From Dipteris shenzhenensis (taxonomy: Eukaryota > Polypodiophyta > Polypodiopsida > Gleicheniales): 64,000 nt of DNA. The notes under the pieces are model-generated. The model was given only the letters and a program-made list of their open reading frames with translations. It made no database searches and was not told where the DNA came from. Below, one piece after another: positions 32,702-44,222 of this stretch (position 1 is the first letter of the stretch; each line of letters starts with the position of its first letter). The position numbers and the translations under genes are program-made. The DNA is taken from assembly GCA_047967505.1 (NCBI GenBank), contig CM106540.1. One strand, given 5' to 3'.

Positions 32702-33916
32702 CTATCCAACACCCATCAGTGTCCTACAATGTGCAAACCGCTCTGTTGGCAAGGGCTTAGTGAAAAGATCAGCAGGGTTATCATCAATATGGATTTTGAC
32801 AAGTTCTAACAACTTGTCATGCAATACCTCACGAATAAAGTGGTACTTAACATCAATGTGCTTGGTATTCTGATGAAAGACCGGATTCTTTGCCAACATA
32901 ATAGCACTCTGGCTATCACAATGCAAAGAAGGAATATCCCCTGAAAAACCCAAGTCTCCCACCAGACGTGAAAGCCATATGGCCTCCTTGCAAGCCTCAG
33001 TGGCTGCAATATACTCTGCCTCCGTGGTAGACAATGCTGTGCATCTCTGCAACCTGGATATCCATGAAATAGCACCACCTGTGAAAGTAAACACGTAGCC
33101 CGTGGTGGACTTACGATTGTCTACATGCCCTGCATAATCTGAATCTGTGTATCCATGCACTTGTGCATCTTGCTTGCCAAAACATATGCACACATCTTGA
33201 GACCCCTTAAGGTATCTCAATATACCCTTAATTGCCTCCCAATGTCTCTTACCGGGGTTAGCCATATATCTACTGACTACTCCCACTGCAAAAGCAATAT
33301 CTGGTCTAGTGGCAACCATGGCATACATTAGACTGCCACATGCAGAAGCATAAGGAATTTTGGCCATATTAGTCCTTTCATCATTTGACTGAGGGTTGTC
33401 CTTTTGGCTGAGTTTCAAATATGGAGGCAATGGTGTGCTCAAAGCCTTTGCCTTATCCATATTGAACCTCTCCAGAACTTTGCCAATGTACTCTTTTTGA
33501 GAAAGATAGAGTAAACCCTTTGACCTGTTTCTCACAATTCGCATACCAAGAATGTGATTTGCATCACCAAGATCCTTCATGTCGAAGGTTTTGTGCAGTT
33601 TTGCCTTCAAGGCATTCATATCAATAGATGAATTCCCAGCAATAAGCATATCATCCACATAAAGAATGAGTATAAGAAGACTACCATTTCTTGTCTTCTT
33701 AGTGTAGAGGCAATGATCATGATCAGACCGTCTGAATCCTTGTGCTTTCATGAAAGCATCAAACTTGTGATACCACTCTCTGGGTGCCTGCTTGAGGCCA
33801 TAGAGACTCTTCTGCAATTTGCATACAAGCCCTTCTTTTCCCTTGACTTGATATCCCTCTGGTTGCTGCATATAAATATTCTCGTGAAGGTCTCCATGAA
33901 GGAAGGCCGTCTTCAC
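32702..33916 (-). pseudogene. Copia D RT (C-terminal two thirds) and RNase H
   Basis: An open frame of 404 residues starts at VKTAFLHGDLHENIYMQQPEGY and carries KLQKSLYGLKQAPREWY and the catalytic YVDDMLIAGN (about 33650). It continues MKDLGDANHILGMRI, then RNase H with YTDSDYAGHVDNRKSTTGY, STTEAEYIA, CDSQSAIMLAKN and HIDVKYHFIREVL, ending near LPTERFAHCRTLMGVG. All expected active-site acids are present. The frame is cut at its N-terminus by the 193-bp tandem repeat, exactly before the codon for Asp in MDVKTAF, so no full RT can be translated from unspliced RNA. Confidence 0.9.
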
Positions 33917-34425
33917 ATCGTTTTATCTTATGCGGGTGCAAAAGCCCCAACAGCTAATCTTATTCTCATTTATCTTTAGAACAACAAAAAATTCCAAATT
34001 TGTATGATTGGACTTATTCTAGTCTTACAAAGGTATATTTTTCTATCACCTTAGCGGACATGCAAATTCTTTGAATTTTCGTCCAAGTGGTGATCAGCTG
34101 TTCAACTACATCGTTTTATCTTATGCGGGTGCAAAAGCCCCAACAGCTAATCTTATTCTCATTTATCTTTAGAACAACAAAAAATTCTAAATTTGTATGA
34201 TTGGACTTATTCTAGTCTTACAAAGGTATATTTTTCTATCACCTTAGCGGACATGCAAATTCTTTGAATTTTCGTCCAAGTGGTGATCAGCTGTTCAACT
34301 ACATCGTTTTATCTTATGCGGGTGCAAAAGCCCCAACAGCTAATCTTATTCTCATTTATCTTTAGAACAACAAAAAATTCTAAATTTGTATGATTGGACT
34401 TATTCTAGTCTTACAAAGGTATATA
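33916..34425. repeat. 193-bp tandem repeat interrupting copia D RT
   Basis: Units begin at 33916, 34109 and 34302 (period 193); the third is partial. Copies differ by only a base or two. The array has replaced or interrupted the stretch between TLRTVLAL and DVKTAFLHG. The full units contain a predicted hairpin at 34045-34094 and 34238-34287, related to 3631-3686. Confidence 0.92.
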
Positions 34426-34429
34426 TATA

Positions 34430-35786
34430 TAAAAGATCCATGTCCTGACAAGCAACCCAAAGCTAAAACAGTCCTTAATGTAGTCATCTTCACTACAGGA
34501 GAAAAAATTTCATCAAAGTCAACTCCCTTTTCCTGCTTGAACCCCTTAGCAACTAATCTTGCTTTGTACTTGGGCTTAGCATCCCCTGGAGTGATCTTCA
34601 ACCTATAGACCCATTTGCATGGTAGGACTTTCTGGCCTGTAGGCAGCTGCACTAGATTCCATGTCTGATTCTTCTCAAGAGATTGCATTTCTGAAGCCAT
34701 GGCTTTCTGCCAATTCTTTGCGTCTTCCCTCTTCATGGCTTCTTTAAAGCACGAGGGCTCACCACAATCTGTCACCATGATGTAATCATCAAGTGCATTT
34801 ACCCCTGGAACAAACCTATTAGGCATACGAGACACCCTGGTGCTCCGCCTAACCCAACCATCTTGATTAGGTGGCTGATTTACTTGCAGTTCCTGCATAT
34901 TTTGGGGTTGTACAGCCTGCTCTGGAAGCACATCTTGCTGAATCTCAGGCTGCATTTGTGGTTCTTCCTGTGGAGGATAATATGGAGCATTAAAAGCCGG
35001 AGGTGGCTGCTGATTTTGACCATTTTGGACAGCATTTTGATTGGCATTTTGTGGTTGTGCTGAAGGTCCTTCCTCCTCAAAAATGGCTCTTCTCACTCCA
35101 ATGGTATTGATAGGCTGTTTTTGCATCCTATCTTCTCGAAAAATCACATCATTGCTCCTCACAATCTTGTGAGATTCAGGGTCCCACAACCTGTAACCCA
35201 TCTCTCCATTGTCACCATACCCAAGAAAAATACACTTGCGTGACTTTGGGTCTAACTTGCTGCGTATTTCCCTTCTGATATGCATAAAGGCCTGGCAGCC
35301 AAACACCCTGAGATGTTTGTAAGAGGGTGGCTTTCCGGACCACATTTCTTCAGGTACCTTCAAATCCAAGGCACGGTTGGGTGACCTATTGATGAGATGT
35401 ACTGCTGTCTTAAGAGCTTCTGCCCAAAAACCATGGGTCAATCCTGCTTGTGAGAGCATGCTAAGAGTCCTCTCTTGAATGGTCCTATTTGCCCTTTCAG
35501 CCACGCCATTTTGTGGAGGATTGTAGGGAGCGGGTAACTCCCTCTTTATCCCCTTCTCATCACAAAATGTAGTAAATTCCCTTGAGAGGTATTCCCCTCC
35601 ATTATCAGACCTGAGGCATTTGAGCTTCTTTCCTGTCTGATTCTCAACAAGTGCCAACCAAGTCTTGAAGACTTTGAACACATCACTCTTATGCTTAATA
35701 GACCCATATCTTCCTTGATGCATCATCAATAAAGGTGACAAAATACTTGGCACCGCCCAAAGAAAGATTGGGCATTTCACATACAT
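34430..35786 (-). pseudogene. Copia D integrase core to RT start
   Basis: An open frame with SDVFKVFKTWLALVENQTG, RSDNGGEYLSREF, PYNPPQNGVAERANR, HLRVFGCQAFMHI, CIFLGYGDNGEMGYRL and NDVIFRED. A long Gln/Pro-rich linker follows (about 35080-34870), then RT start WQKAMASEMQSLEKNQTW, CKWVYRLK, KARLVAKGFKQEKGVDFDE and FSPVVKMTTLRTVLAL. Integrase D-D-E spacing looks normal with the upstream frame. A frameshift near 35715 separates it from the zinc-finger part; the 193-bp array ends it. Confidence 0.88.
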
Positions 35787-36711
35787 CTGTATGTACTAAA
35801 GTTAGGACTTCTTGTTTAACATTTCCAGCCTTTTTATGGGCTGATTGCTTATGTTTGCCATAAATACAATGATCACATGCTGAAAAATCAGAAAAATTAA
35901 GTCTCGGCAAGTAACCCAAAGAAGACAATACTTTCATTCCTTTCTGGCTTATATGGCCCAACCGGCTATGCCACAATGAAGTGTGTGGCTGCTCGGTCAC
36001 GTGGATTACATTAGCATCAACACCCTCAACATACAGTGGATACAAGGTGCCTGATTTGCAGCCCTTGGCCACAACCATATTTCCCTTAAGCACCTTCCAC
36101 ATAGAATGACCAAATCGGGTGAGATACCCTGCATCATCAAGCTGCCCAGTGGATATCAAGCTCTTCCTGAGCTGTGGCACATGTCTTACATTGTGCAAAA
36201 CAAATTCAGAACCATTTGGGAATTTTAAATGTACATCCCCAATACCAACAACGTCACAGGCATAATCATTCCCAAGTTTCACGCATCCTTTCTTCCCTGC
36301 ATCATACGAAGCAAACCACTGCTCATGAGGAGTAACATGATAGGATACACCTGAGTCTAATAGCCAATCCTGTGCATATGAGCCATCATTGGCCACAAGA
36401 AAAGAACTATCACCAGAGGAGGCAACAAGTATGACATCGTCATTATCTTCATCACTGCTAATCACTGCATTGAGCTCCTCAAGTTTAGCCTTGCCCTTGG
36501 TGTCTTTGGCATCTCTTTTCGCATCTTTGTCCTCTTCTTTTCTTTCCTTATCCTTGCCTTTGTTTTTCAGCTGAAAACAGTCCCTTTTAATATGCCCTTT
36601 CTTATGGCAGTAGTGGCATTCAAGGTCCTTCCGAGGACGGGACTGACTGCGAGATTTCCCTTTATTTTGGTTTTCCCCTCTATTTTGCTGCCTACCTCTG
36701 CCCACAGCCAA
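35695..36711 (-). pseudogene. Copia D Gag knuckle, protease and integrase finger
   Basis: A lysine/arginine-rich Gag end with one CCHC knuckle CHYCHKKGHIKRDC leads into an acidic/basic linker. The protease WLLDSGVSYHVTPHEQWF has DSGV where DSGA is usual. VLHNVRHVPQLRKSLIS and the integrase HHCC finger (LWHSRLGHISQKGM ... CDHCIYGKHKQ) follow, then TDVCEMPNLSLGGAKYFVTFIDD. The frame is open to a frameshift at about 35715. It overlaps the Gag frame upstream (36567-37157) by a frameshift near 36715. Confidence 0.87.
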
Positions 36712-37321
36712 TGCACTTGCATTCTTATTTCACTGCTATTCTTACGCCTCACCTCTTCCTGCAGAAGAGCGCTTTCCACATCTTGGCATGACAATCCTGT
36801 GAAAGCAGGGGCTGAATTGCTGATGGCTGTAGCAAAAGTATCCCAACTGTCAGGAAGGGTACTCAAGAGAAAAATGGCCTTCACCTCATCATCAAAATTC
36901 ATTTTCTGATTTGTGAGTTGGCTGAATATAGAGTGAAACTCATTTAGGTGAAGTGAGAGGGCTGTCCCCTCTTTCATGCTTAGTTTCATAAGCCTCTTCA
37001 ACCAAAACACTTTACTAGCTGCACTCTGACTCTCGAAAAGGGACTCAAGTTTTTTCCATATGCTGTAAGCAGTGGCTTCATTCTCTACATTGAAGTAGAT
37101 CTTCTTTGAGATGGTCAAAAGAATGGTACTTTTGGCCTTCTCATTGAGGTTTCCCACTGAAGGTCACTAACTTCATCAGGCTTGATCCCTTTATACTTGA
37201 TAGGCATATTTTGATCTTTCTGGACCAACACATTATATATTTGGTTCTTCCAATAAGAGAAATTTGCATTCCCTTCCAACTTCTCAATGTTCCAGTAGTT
37301 GCCTTCGTTGCTTGAAGACAT
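36712..37321 (-). pseudogene. Copia D Gag, N-terminal and capsid part
   Basis: Start ATG at 37321 (MSSSNEGNYWNIEKLEGNANFSY..W) is a standard copia Gag opening. A frameshift near 37140 leads to KAKSTILLTISKKIYFNVENEATA, LMKLSMKEGTALSLHLNEF, STLPDSWDTFATAIS and LLQEEVRRKNS. Gag forms the particle shell. Apart from two frameshifts it is full length. Confidence 0.85.
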
Positions 37322-38335
37322 AGTGATAAGCTGAAGTAGAAAGAAATAAATACACCTAAGGCACAGAGGGCCTCAAAGTCACGTACTGTGACTAAATGCA
37401 ATGTTGTCCACTCTCCAAAACTGATTGCAAAATCTCGTCTTTTGTCACTGCATTTGACACATAGACATGTAAATCCCCTTCCAAAACTGTTTACAGCTGC
37501 CAATAACACCAATTTGAGCAAAAGTCCTTTGTTTTGGCGTCTATTGAAGCAAATTATGTCAAATAGGTACCCATAAGTGCATACAAGCACTCTAACGTCA
37601 AAAGCCTCAAATTTGTTGCATGAAATTTCTCATACAAGAAAGGCTGTAGACGTCTTCTTTCGAACGGGGATCCACTCCTGTAGCGTCGAAAGTGAAGGCT
37701 CTATGTGTTGCTCTGCTGCGCAGCAGCACTTGCGACAGCCGATCACTTGCCTGAAGACCTCGAGTCAGAAAACAGGCCGATCACTTTACTCCCTTGAAGA
37801 CCTCGAGTCAGAAAACAGGCTCTCTGCGCTATTTGACGCCTGGAACGAAGGACGCTGATGGAGCTCCGTTATTTGACGCCTGGAACGGACGCTGATGGAG
37901 CTCCGTTATTTGATGCCTGGAACGGATGCTGATGGAGCTCCGTTATTTGACGCCTGGAACGGACGTTTCGCTATCGTCAAAGCGTTGTGCCTCACCCTCT
38001 TTGCAAGCCTCACGAACGAGGAGTTCCAATCACCCGCTGTGCAAATCTCACGAACGAGAAGTTCAAATCACCCGCTTTGCAAACCTCACGAACGAGGACT
38101 TCTTTTGTCTAAGCCGTTGCAGGGCATCACAGGAAGCGTGCGCACAGCGTGCGTTGCAGGGCGAAGCGTGCGCAAAACGTGCGTTAAGCCTGCTTTACGA
38201 GCTATATACGAAGATGAGCTCTGTGCTGTTGCTGCGTTGCGAGGGAGCATTTGCCTGCTGTCCGAGCGCGAGGTACCCTCAGGAACAGAGATGGCCAAGT
38301 CCGTAGCCAGAGCTTCCCGCGCTGCTCGCGATCTC
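37322..38335 (-). repeat. Copia D leader with two minisatellites
   Basis: There is no protein-like coding. A 37-bp unit (GGACGCTGATGGAGCTCCG...) occurs three times at 37850-37960, and a 38-bp unit containing CTCACGAACGAG about 2.7 times at 38003-38104. Looser repeats of GACCTCGAGTCAGAAAACAGG (37756-37819) and GAAGCGTGCGCA (38131-38175) also occur. The leader is GC-rich compared with its surroundings. Confidence 0.8.
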
Positions 38336-38347
38336 GCTCTGATACCA
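38336..38347 (-). other. Primer-binding site of copia D
   Basis: GCTCTGATACCA on plus, the complement of TGGTATCAGAGC, two bases from the 5' LTR. Confidence 0.9.
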
Positions 38348-38349
38348 GT

Positions 38350-38535
38350 TGAAGCGGAAACACGTGGAGGGGAGTCGATCTAACAACAGGAATGGTGGGT
38401 GTGAATACAGAGACGAGGGCACACCACAACCCTCAAGAATATATATTAGGATAGGATAGGCATTTGGGTGGAACCGGTTCAAAGTGAACCGTGTTCACAC
38501 TGTGTATGAGGTGGCACAGGGCCTTAACCCCAACA
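38350..38535 (-). repeat. 5' LTR of copia D
   Basis: 186 bp, nearly identical to 32447-32632; followed by TSD GTGCT at 38536-38540. Confidence 0.92.
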
Positions 38536-38540
38536 GTGCT

Positions 38541-40858
38541 TAAAGATCTGTGCCATGAAAAGCTTAGCCATATGATCTGCCTTTATGGTTTTGCGAACCG
38601 GAATGAAATGAGCTTGCTTGCTGAATCTATCAATGATAGTCCAAATCCCTTCATTCCCTGACTTCGATCTTGGCAAATCAAAACTGAAGTCCATTGTAAT
38701 ACTTTCCCACGGTGCCTGAGGCACAGGAAGAGGCATAAGTAGGCCAATTGCCTTCCGTCTATCATACTTCACTTTCTGACACGTAAGGCATTTAGTAACA
38801 AACTGATGTATATCTTTCCGCATCCCTGGCCAAAGGAAATACCTCTCTAGTGCTAGAGTTGTTGCCGTAATCCCTCTATGTCCAGCATAGGGAGGTGCAT
38901 GGCATTCCTCTAAAATCTTTTTCCTCATCTCCTGGGTGATGCATAGGCAGTCATCTTTCATTAGATACCCATCTTTTTGGGAATAGTGACTAGTGGACTG
39001 CCCCTCTTGCATTTGCTGTAAAATCTCGCAAAAATCTGCATCATTAGCATATTGTTCCCTCATGCCTTCCAGGTCTTGATGATAGGCAATAGTCACATTA
39101 TTGACTTGGGGTCTTCGGGACAAGGCATCTGCCACTTTGTTCCGAAGTCCTGGGGAATGGACAATCTGAAAATGATACATTGACAGCATGTTTGCCCATT
39201 TCATATGCTTCTCGGAAAGCTTGGTTTGAGTCAAAAAGTATCTCAGACTTTGGTGATCTGTTTTAACAGTAAAATCTGCACCCAAAAGATAGTGTTTTCA
39301 TGCATGGATGGCATGAATTACAGCCAATAACTCTTTCTCATAGATTCCCAGATATCTTTCAGCATCACGCAATCTTCGGCTCTCGTAGGCTACTACATGT
39401 CCATTCTGATGTAATGCAGCCCCAACACACTCTCCACAAGCATCACAATCAACATCAAAAGGTTGATAAAGATCCGAGACTACAAGAATAGGCTCTGTAG
39501 TCAACTTCTCCTTGAGTGTATTGAATGCTTTCTTCTGTGATATTCCCCATGTGAAGGCTGCATTTTTCTTAGTAAGGTCATGTAATGGAGCTGCGATATC
39601 AGCAAAATGCCTGATAAATCTGCTATAATAGGAGCAAAGTCCCAAAAAAACTACGGACTTCATGCAGGCCATTCTTGGATGGCTCGGATCTTTGCAGGAT
39701 CCATCTGTATCCCATTCTTGGATATTATATGCCCCAAATAATGGATCTCTTCCATGAAGAATTCACTTTTCTTGCTATTGGCAAAAAGTTGATGATCTCG
39801 AAGTTCTTGAAATACCAAAGCAAGATGTTCACTGTGCTATTCTTCTGTCTTTGAAAAGACTAGGATATCATCAAAGAAAGTACCCTTGAAATGCGTGTAC
39901 TTTCGGAAGATGCGATCCATCATTCTATTAAATGTGGCTTGAGCATTTGTCAACCTAAAAGGCATCACTAAGTATTCATACAACCCGAATGTAGTGCGAA
40001 AAGCTGTCTTATGCACATCTTGTGGTTGTATCCTGACTTGATGATAGTCACTCTTCAAGTCTATCCTGCTGAAAACTGTTGCTCTTTTGAGCTGGTCAAG
40101 CACATCATCTATGCGTGGTATCAGAAATCTATTTTTGATAGTCATCTTATTCAATGCATGATAATCAATGCACATTCGAAAAGAACCATCTTTCTTCTGT
40201 ACTAGAAGTACTGGTGAACAAAAAGGAGATGAGTTGGGCTGAATCAACCCTTTGGACAGCAAGTCTTGTACCTGAGTCATAATCTCCTCTCTTTGAGTCG
40301 CACTGACTCTATAAGGTGGTCTATTTGTGTTGGAATATGGAAAAAGAACTAGAACTAGAAACTGGAAATGGAAATGAAATGACAAGACTGAAAGACAAGA
40401 AATACCTTGAGAAGAGTGTAGACAAGACACAAGCTAGACTGACTAGACTTAGACTTAGACAAATGTAGACTAGGAAATAGTACACTTAGTGTGCACTTAT
40501 CTCCAACAGTTTGGTGGCTCACTACCAGGCATTAACTCTATCTGATGATCTTCTGGTCTCTCTGGGGGAACTCCCCTGGCAAAGCATTGGAAAAGGAATC
40601 TTTAAAGTTTACAAGAAATTGAAATTTATCTTTGTCTGCATCATTCATTTCAGTATCCATATCATTTTCTTTTTCTTTTACAAAAAGCATGTACACAAAA
40701 ATTGCAGACTTTATTGCTTTACCACATGTAACATTAGATACAATGGGGATAGTCTCCCCTTTATTCGTGGCAACTAAATGCTGGTTTTTTCCCCTATGGA
40801 TAAAACTCAGCACCCTCTCAGGGTATTCTATCGTCACTTCCTTTCGATGGAACCAGGG
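38541..40858 (-). pseudogene. Gypsy E protease end, RT, RNase H and integrase start
   Basis: Reading from 40858 leftward: PWFHRKEVTIEYPERVL (end of protease), then the RT linker with a 181-bp solo LTR inside [13 protein letters not shown] follows ([43 protein letters not shown]) and RNase H (FDVDCDACGECVGAALHQ, YEKELLAVIHAIHA). The tether FTVKTDHQSLRYFL comes next, then the integrase H2C2 finger (HAPPYAGHRGIT ... CLTCQKVKYDRR) and core MDFSFDLPRSKSG, ending MAQIFKH where copia D inserted. Stops and frameshifts are few (near 39300, 39670-39840). It is the best Ty3/gypsy Pol in the window and closely related to fragment O. Confidence 0.88.
40328..40508 (-). repeat. Solo LTR inside gypsy E
   Basis: A 181-bp TG...CA block (TGTTGGAATATGG ... 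ATCTCCAACA) splits the codons for PPN|RPPYRV. Flanks ATTTG and GTTTG differ by one base and look like a TSD. There is no internal region, so an LTR-LTR recombination product is inferred. Orientation is not proven. Confidence 0.7.
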
Positions 40859-41255
40859 TGTACCCGGCCTCTAATCACTCAGAGGGCAGTGGAACTAAAC
40901 CTTTAATCACTTCAGCACTTATTTACAGCTCACAAAGCATATATCACAACCATTAACCATTGCATGATCACCATTTGGCATTTACCCATTTGTTCACAAA
41001 CAAAACCACTGAAAAAGGGATGGAGGCTAGAATGCCCCTGCTCAACAAACATAGACAAGTGCACCCGATTGGCGCCAAACACCGTGGCGCCCCTTTCTGT
41101 ATTTCTTTATATTTCACAGTGAAATGATTACAAGTTGCATCTGGGAGACCTTCCCTGCAACTGAGCATGCAGCCCCAATTCACTAAGCCTTCGCAAGGCT
41201 TTCAAGCATAGAACACCATCACATAAGTGCACTCATGCACAAAGCTTTTCAGGTT
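40859..41255 (-). repeat. Gypsy Q LTR copy 2 (partial)
   Basis: From TGTACCCGGCCTCTAATC it matches 44223-44598 closely for about 370 bases (GGCCTCTAATCACTCAGAGG...). It skips about 105 bases and ends at CACAAAGCTTTTC, which matches about 44706-44718. It sits directly between the protease end of gypsy E and the truncated end of element C. Confidence 0.75.
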
Positions 41256-43097
41256 CTCATGCTAGCAAGGGTTCCCTTGGGTGTAAGGTAAACAAAAGGG
41301 ATACAATAAGACCTTCCAATGGTTATCTCCCCTGCATGTACATGCACACAATGTCTGCAGGAGGTACCATGGAGCAAAACATACACATGGCCTACATCAT
41401 AAGGTGACCAGAGGTGTTTACAAAACACACAAAAACACAATAGTTTATTTCATTCATTTTGGAGGACTATCCAGGCTGAGTACCTTGACATAAAAAGAGA
41501 GAGCTGGAGCATACATAGAGATGATTTAAAATGCATAATCTTCATGGGATGCCTCATCTTGTGGAGGCAGAATATCCATGTCAAGGCAAGGTCTTATCAC
41601 ATGGGCAGTGTCTAGTGTCTTATAAGATGGTACTATGATAGAACAAGTGGATCTGAAAATCATATCCTTCAAGAGAACAATTATCTTGTCATCTCCATAG
41701 TTGTGTAGAGAAGCATATCTTAGGTATCTGACCTTCATCTTTTTCTTATACTTGGAGTCAAATGAAGGTGCCATGAGAGGGTAGATCTCTGGCTTTGTAG
41801 TTGCTTAGTTGCTTCGTTTTTGGCAACCATTGTTTTGGCAATCTTCAACAAGGAAGTCAGGTTGGCATTTTCATCCTTTGTAGCATAACAAGACATTGCT
41901 TTATGTTTAGGCTTTTCACATATTTTGCATAAGCAAGCCATGAGAGGATCTAACCCAGGTATTGGGCAGTGTCTTCTCTCTTACAGGGCTTAGAATAACA
42001 ACTGAAATGCTTCAAAATATAAGCATTTAATGTAGCAAAGTCTTGTGACCAAATTTCAAACAATGATGCTTCTTCTTACATGCTTCATAGAGGTGGCTAA
42101 AATGAATACTTTCCAATCAAAACCAGGTCTAGCAATTCAAAACAAAACTGAAGCCACACTTGTACTGAAGTTATTGAAAGATTCAAAAAACCAGAAATGC
42201 TAGAGTAGCATTTTATGTAGCATCATCTTCAAAAACTTGTCCAAAACTGTCAAAACCAAAAGGCTGAACTTGGAGGGCTTGTAACTCACTCTTCAAAGCA
42301 AGGAAAAGAGGGCTTTCTGAAGCAAAAGAAAGCTCATATACCAGAGAGGGTCCAGCACAGAGGTTGGACGAAATGGTGTGCGCTTTTGCCCGGGGGAGTT
42401 GCTACAGGCTGAACCTGAGTTTTGACGATTTCTCCTTCGTTACTGAACCAAATGAGCTGAAAAATGGCTCAAAATCTTCGTCTTGAGGTCGCCCATTTAC
42501 TCCTAAGAGGGCTTAAGCAATGGCGGAGTAGGCAGGGAGTATTGAGCAATAGAAGAAATGCGTTGTTTGGAGAATGGCAGCCAACAGAGACGTTTTTTTC
42601 TCAATTGCTTGCAGGTGGAAGTTCGCCCATAGTAGAGGAGTTTACAGCTCAGAGGGTTTGGGCAATGGTCGTTTGTAGGCGGAGAACCAAGCTCTCAAAG
42701 ATTTTGGGAAGAAGGAGGAAAATGGGGAAGAAGAAGATGAAGAAGAAGAAGATGATGTGGCAGAAATGGGCTCAAGGGGGATCAAAGGGCTCTGATACCA
42801 TGTTGGTAAGCTGAAAGGAAAGCAAAGAGTGAACACAAACTCAGAATACTTGCATTACTTGCATTTTGGAATGAAGAAGAGTGAGGTCCTTAAGTAGGCA
42901 CCTCATACATGCTCACTGACATCACTGATGACTTCAGAGCTCCACAATCATCTCCTCAATCTGCTCCTAGATTCTCTCAATCATCCTATGTGGCTCTCCA
43001 CCACCTAACTGTGCTTGTGGGCACCTAACTGTGCCTCTAGCACTCACACATAGAAACCAAGGTGTGCCTGAGGCATACACCTTGAGATATCCCATCA
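41256..43097 (-). mobile_element. Gag-only element C, left end lost
   Basis: The 5' LTR at 42801-43097 (297 bp) is a diverged inverted copy of the element B LTR; primer complement GCTCTGATACCA is at 42789-42800. The leader contains (GAA)n/(GAT)n tracts. A reduced Gag (41526-41944) has one knuckle, CKICEKPKHKAMSC, and ends DEASHEDYAF as in B. The tail matches B up to GCTAGCATGAGA, then is cut at 41256, so the 3' LTR is absent. No polymerase is encoded. It lies inside the gag of gypsy Q. Confidence 0.8.
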
Positions 43098-44112
43098 CCA
43101 AGTAGAAGAGAACACTTGCTTAAATTCCAACCAAGTAGCAGGTGCATCTCCATGAAGCATAAGGTTGGTGTACCACTTAAGTGCATTGCCTTTCAAAAAT
43201 GTGGTGACCTTCCTTATCTTGGATGCTTCTGTAAACAAACCCCCAAGAAATGCAGCATCAAATTGTTGAAGGAATGTGAGGGCTTTGTACCTGTCCTGTA
43301 CACCATTATATGTATCAAACTTGACACGAGAACCACCATCCTTAAATTCTTTATATACATTTGATATTGGCTGTCCCAAAGATGGTGCAGCATTCCCTTC
43401 ACTAGGGAGAGCCATGCTTGGCTGAACATTAGTCATGGGAGCATATGCTGTGGCTTACATGCCTGGCTGCATTCCCACATTGTCATACATGGCTTGCTTT
43501 CTATGCCCAATTGCCAGTGAAATCAACATAGCATCAAAGATAGAATCTGTACCAAAATATCCAGGTTGCTGCCTCAAATATGGCTGAGGTGGTTGAGCCA
43601 CATTTATGGACTGCACATTATTATTTTGAGGAGTAGAAGTACCCAAACCAAGGACTTGTGCTGGCTGCTCATACTATTGCACTGGCTGTACTTTTGGTAC
43701 CTCTTTCTCAAGTGCTCTTTTGGGTGATCCCTCTCTCTTGGAAGTCACTTTCTGAGTCATTTTTGATGGAGTGTGCGGTCCGCCATGAGAAGCTGATGCA
43801 TGTGTGTACTCACTCTTTCCGTGCTTGTGCTTTGTTGATTTCTTCTTCTTCTTGGCATTTGTTTGCATAATTTGAGCCAACTGAGTCAAAGCAGTCACTG
43901 CACTTGCAAGCTGTGCATTCAACATAGTAGCATCATCTGACTCACTGCTAGAACTAGTATCACCGTTGAGCTATGTTGTAGCTTCATGTGTGGCCTGCTC
44001 AAAAGGCATTTGTTGTGCTCCCTGCAGCTGTACACTAGCTGGATCATTAAGGCTTTCCTGCCTTCTCCTTTGAGGAGTTGTGGAGCTCTCTTGCTCATGG
44101 GTACTCACCATG
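43098..44112 (-). pseudogene. Gypsy Q Gag, N-terminal part
   Basis: Likely start at 44112 (MVSTHEQESSTTPQRRR). Low-complexity and lysine-rich stretches (NAKKKKKSTKHKHGKS) are followed by a proline/glutamine-rich part (43455-43646). The capsid start VKFDTYNGVQDRYKALTFLQQFD, then GNALKWYTNLMLHG and TWLEFKQVFSSTW, follow the pattern of Ty3/gypsy retrotrans_gag domains. Stops at about 43977, 43673 and 43455 interrupt it. The frame is cut at 43097 by element C and no continuation is found on the other side, so a deletion followed or accompanied that insertion. Confidence 0.75.
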
Positions 44113-44222
44113 TTTATGGTTGTAATATTCAGCTGTCAAAAAGTGCATCAAAGATATCCTTCCACCAAACTACCGAGGCCCACCTCTTGAGAAAGAGTGC
44201 GGTATCCTGGCAATGGAACCAA

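Larger units (their letters stand above)
32447..38535 (-). mobile_element. Copia D, nearly complete, 6.1 kb
   Basis: LTRs at 32447-32632 and 38350-38535 (186 bp each, only about two differences seen) with exact TSD GTGCT (32442-32446 and 38536-38540). Primer site complement GCTCTGATACCA is at 38336-38347; a purine run lies beside the 3' LTR (CCTCCCACCTG on plus). It inserted in the integrase of gypsy E. Near-identical LTRs mark it as one of the youngest insertions here, but Gag and Pol carry frameshifts and RT is split by a 193-bp repeat array. An unusually long 1-kb leader lies between primer site and gag. Confidence 0.93.

Noticed and set aside
42642-42836. Ser-rich 64-residue product
   Set aside because: The same kind of simple repeat in the leader of element C.
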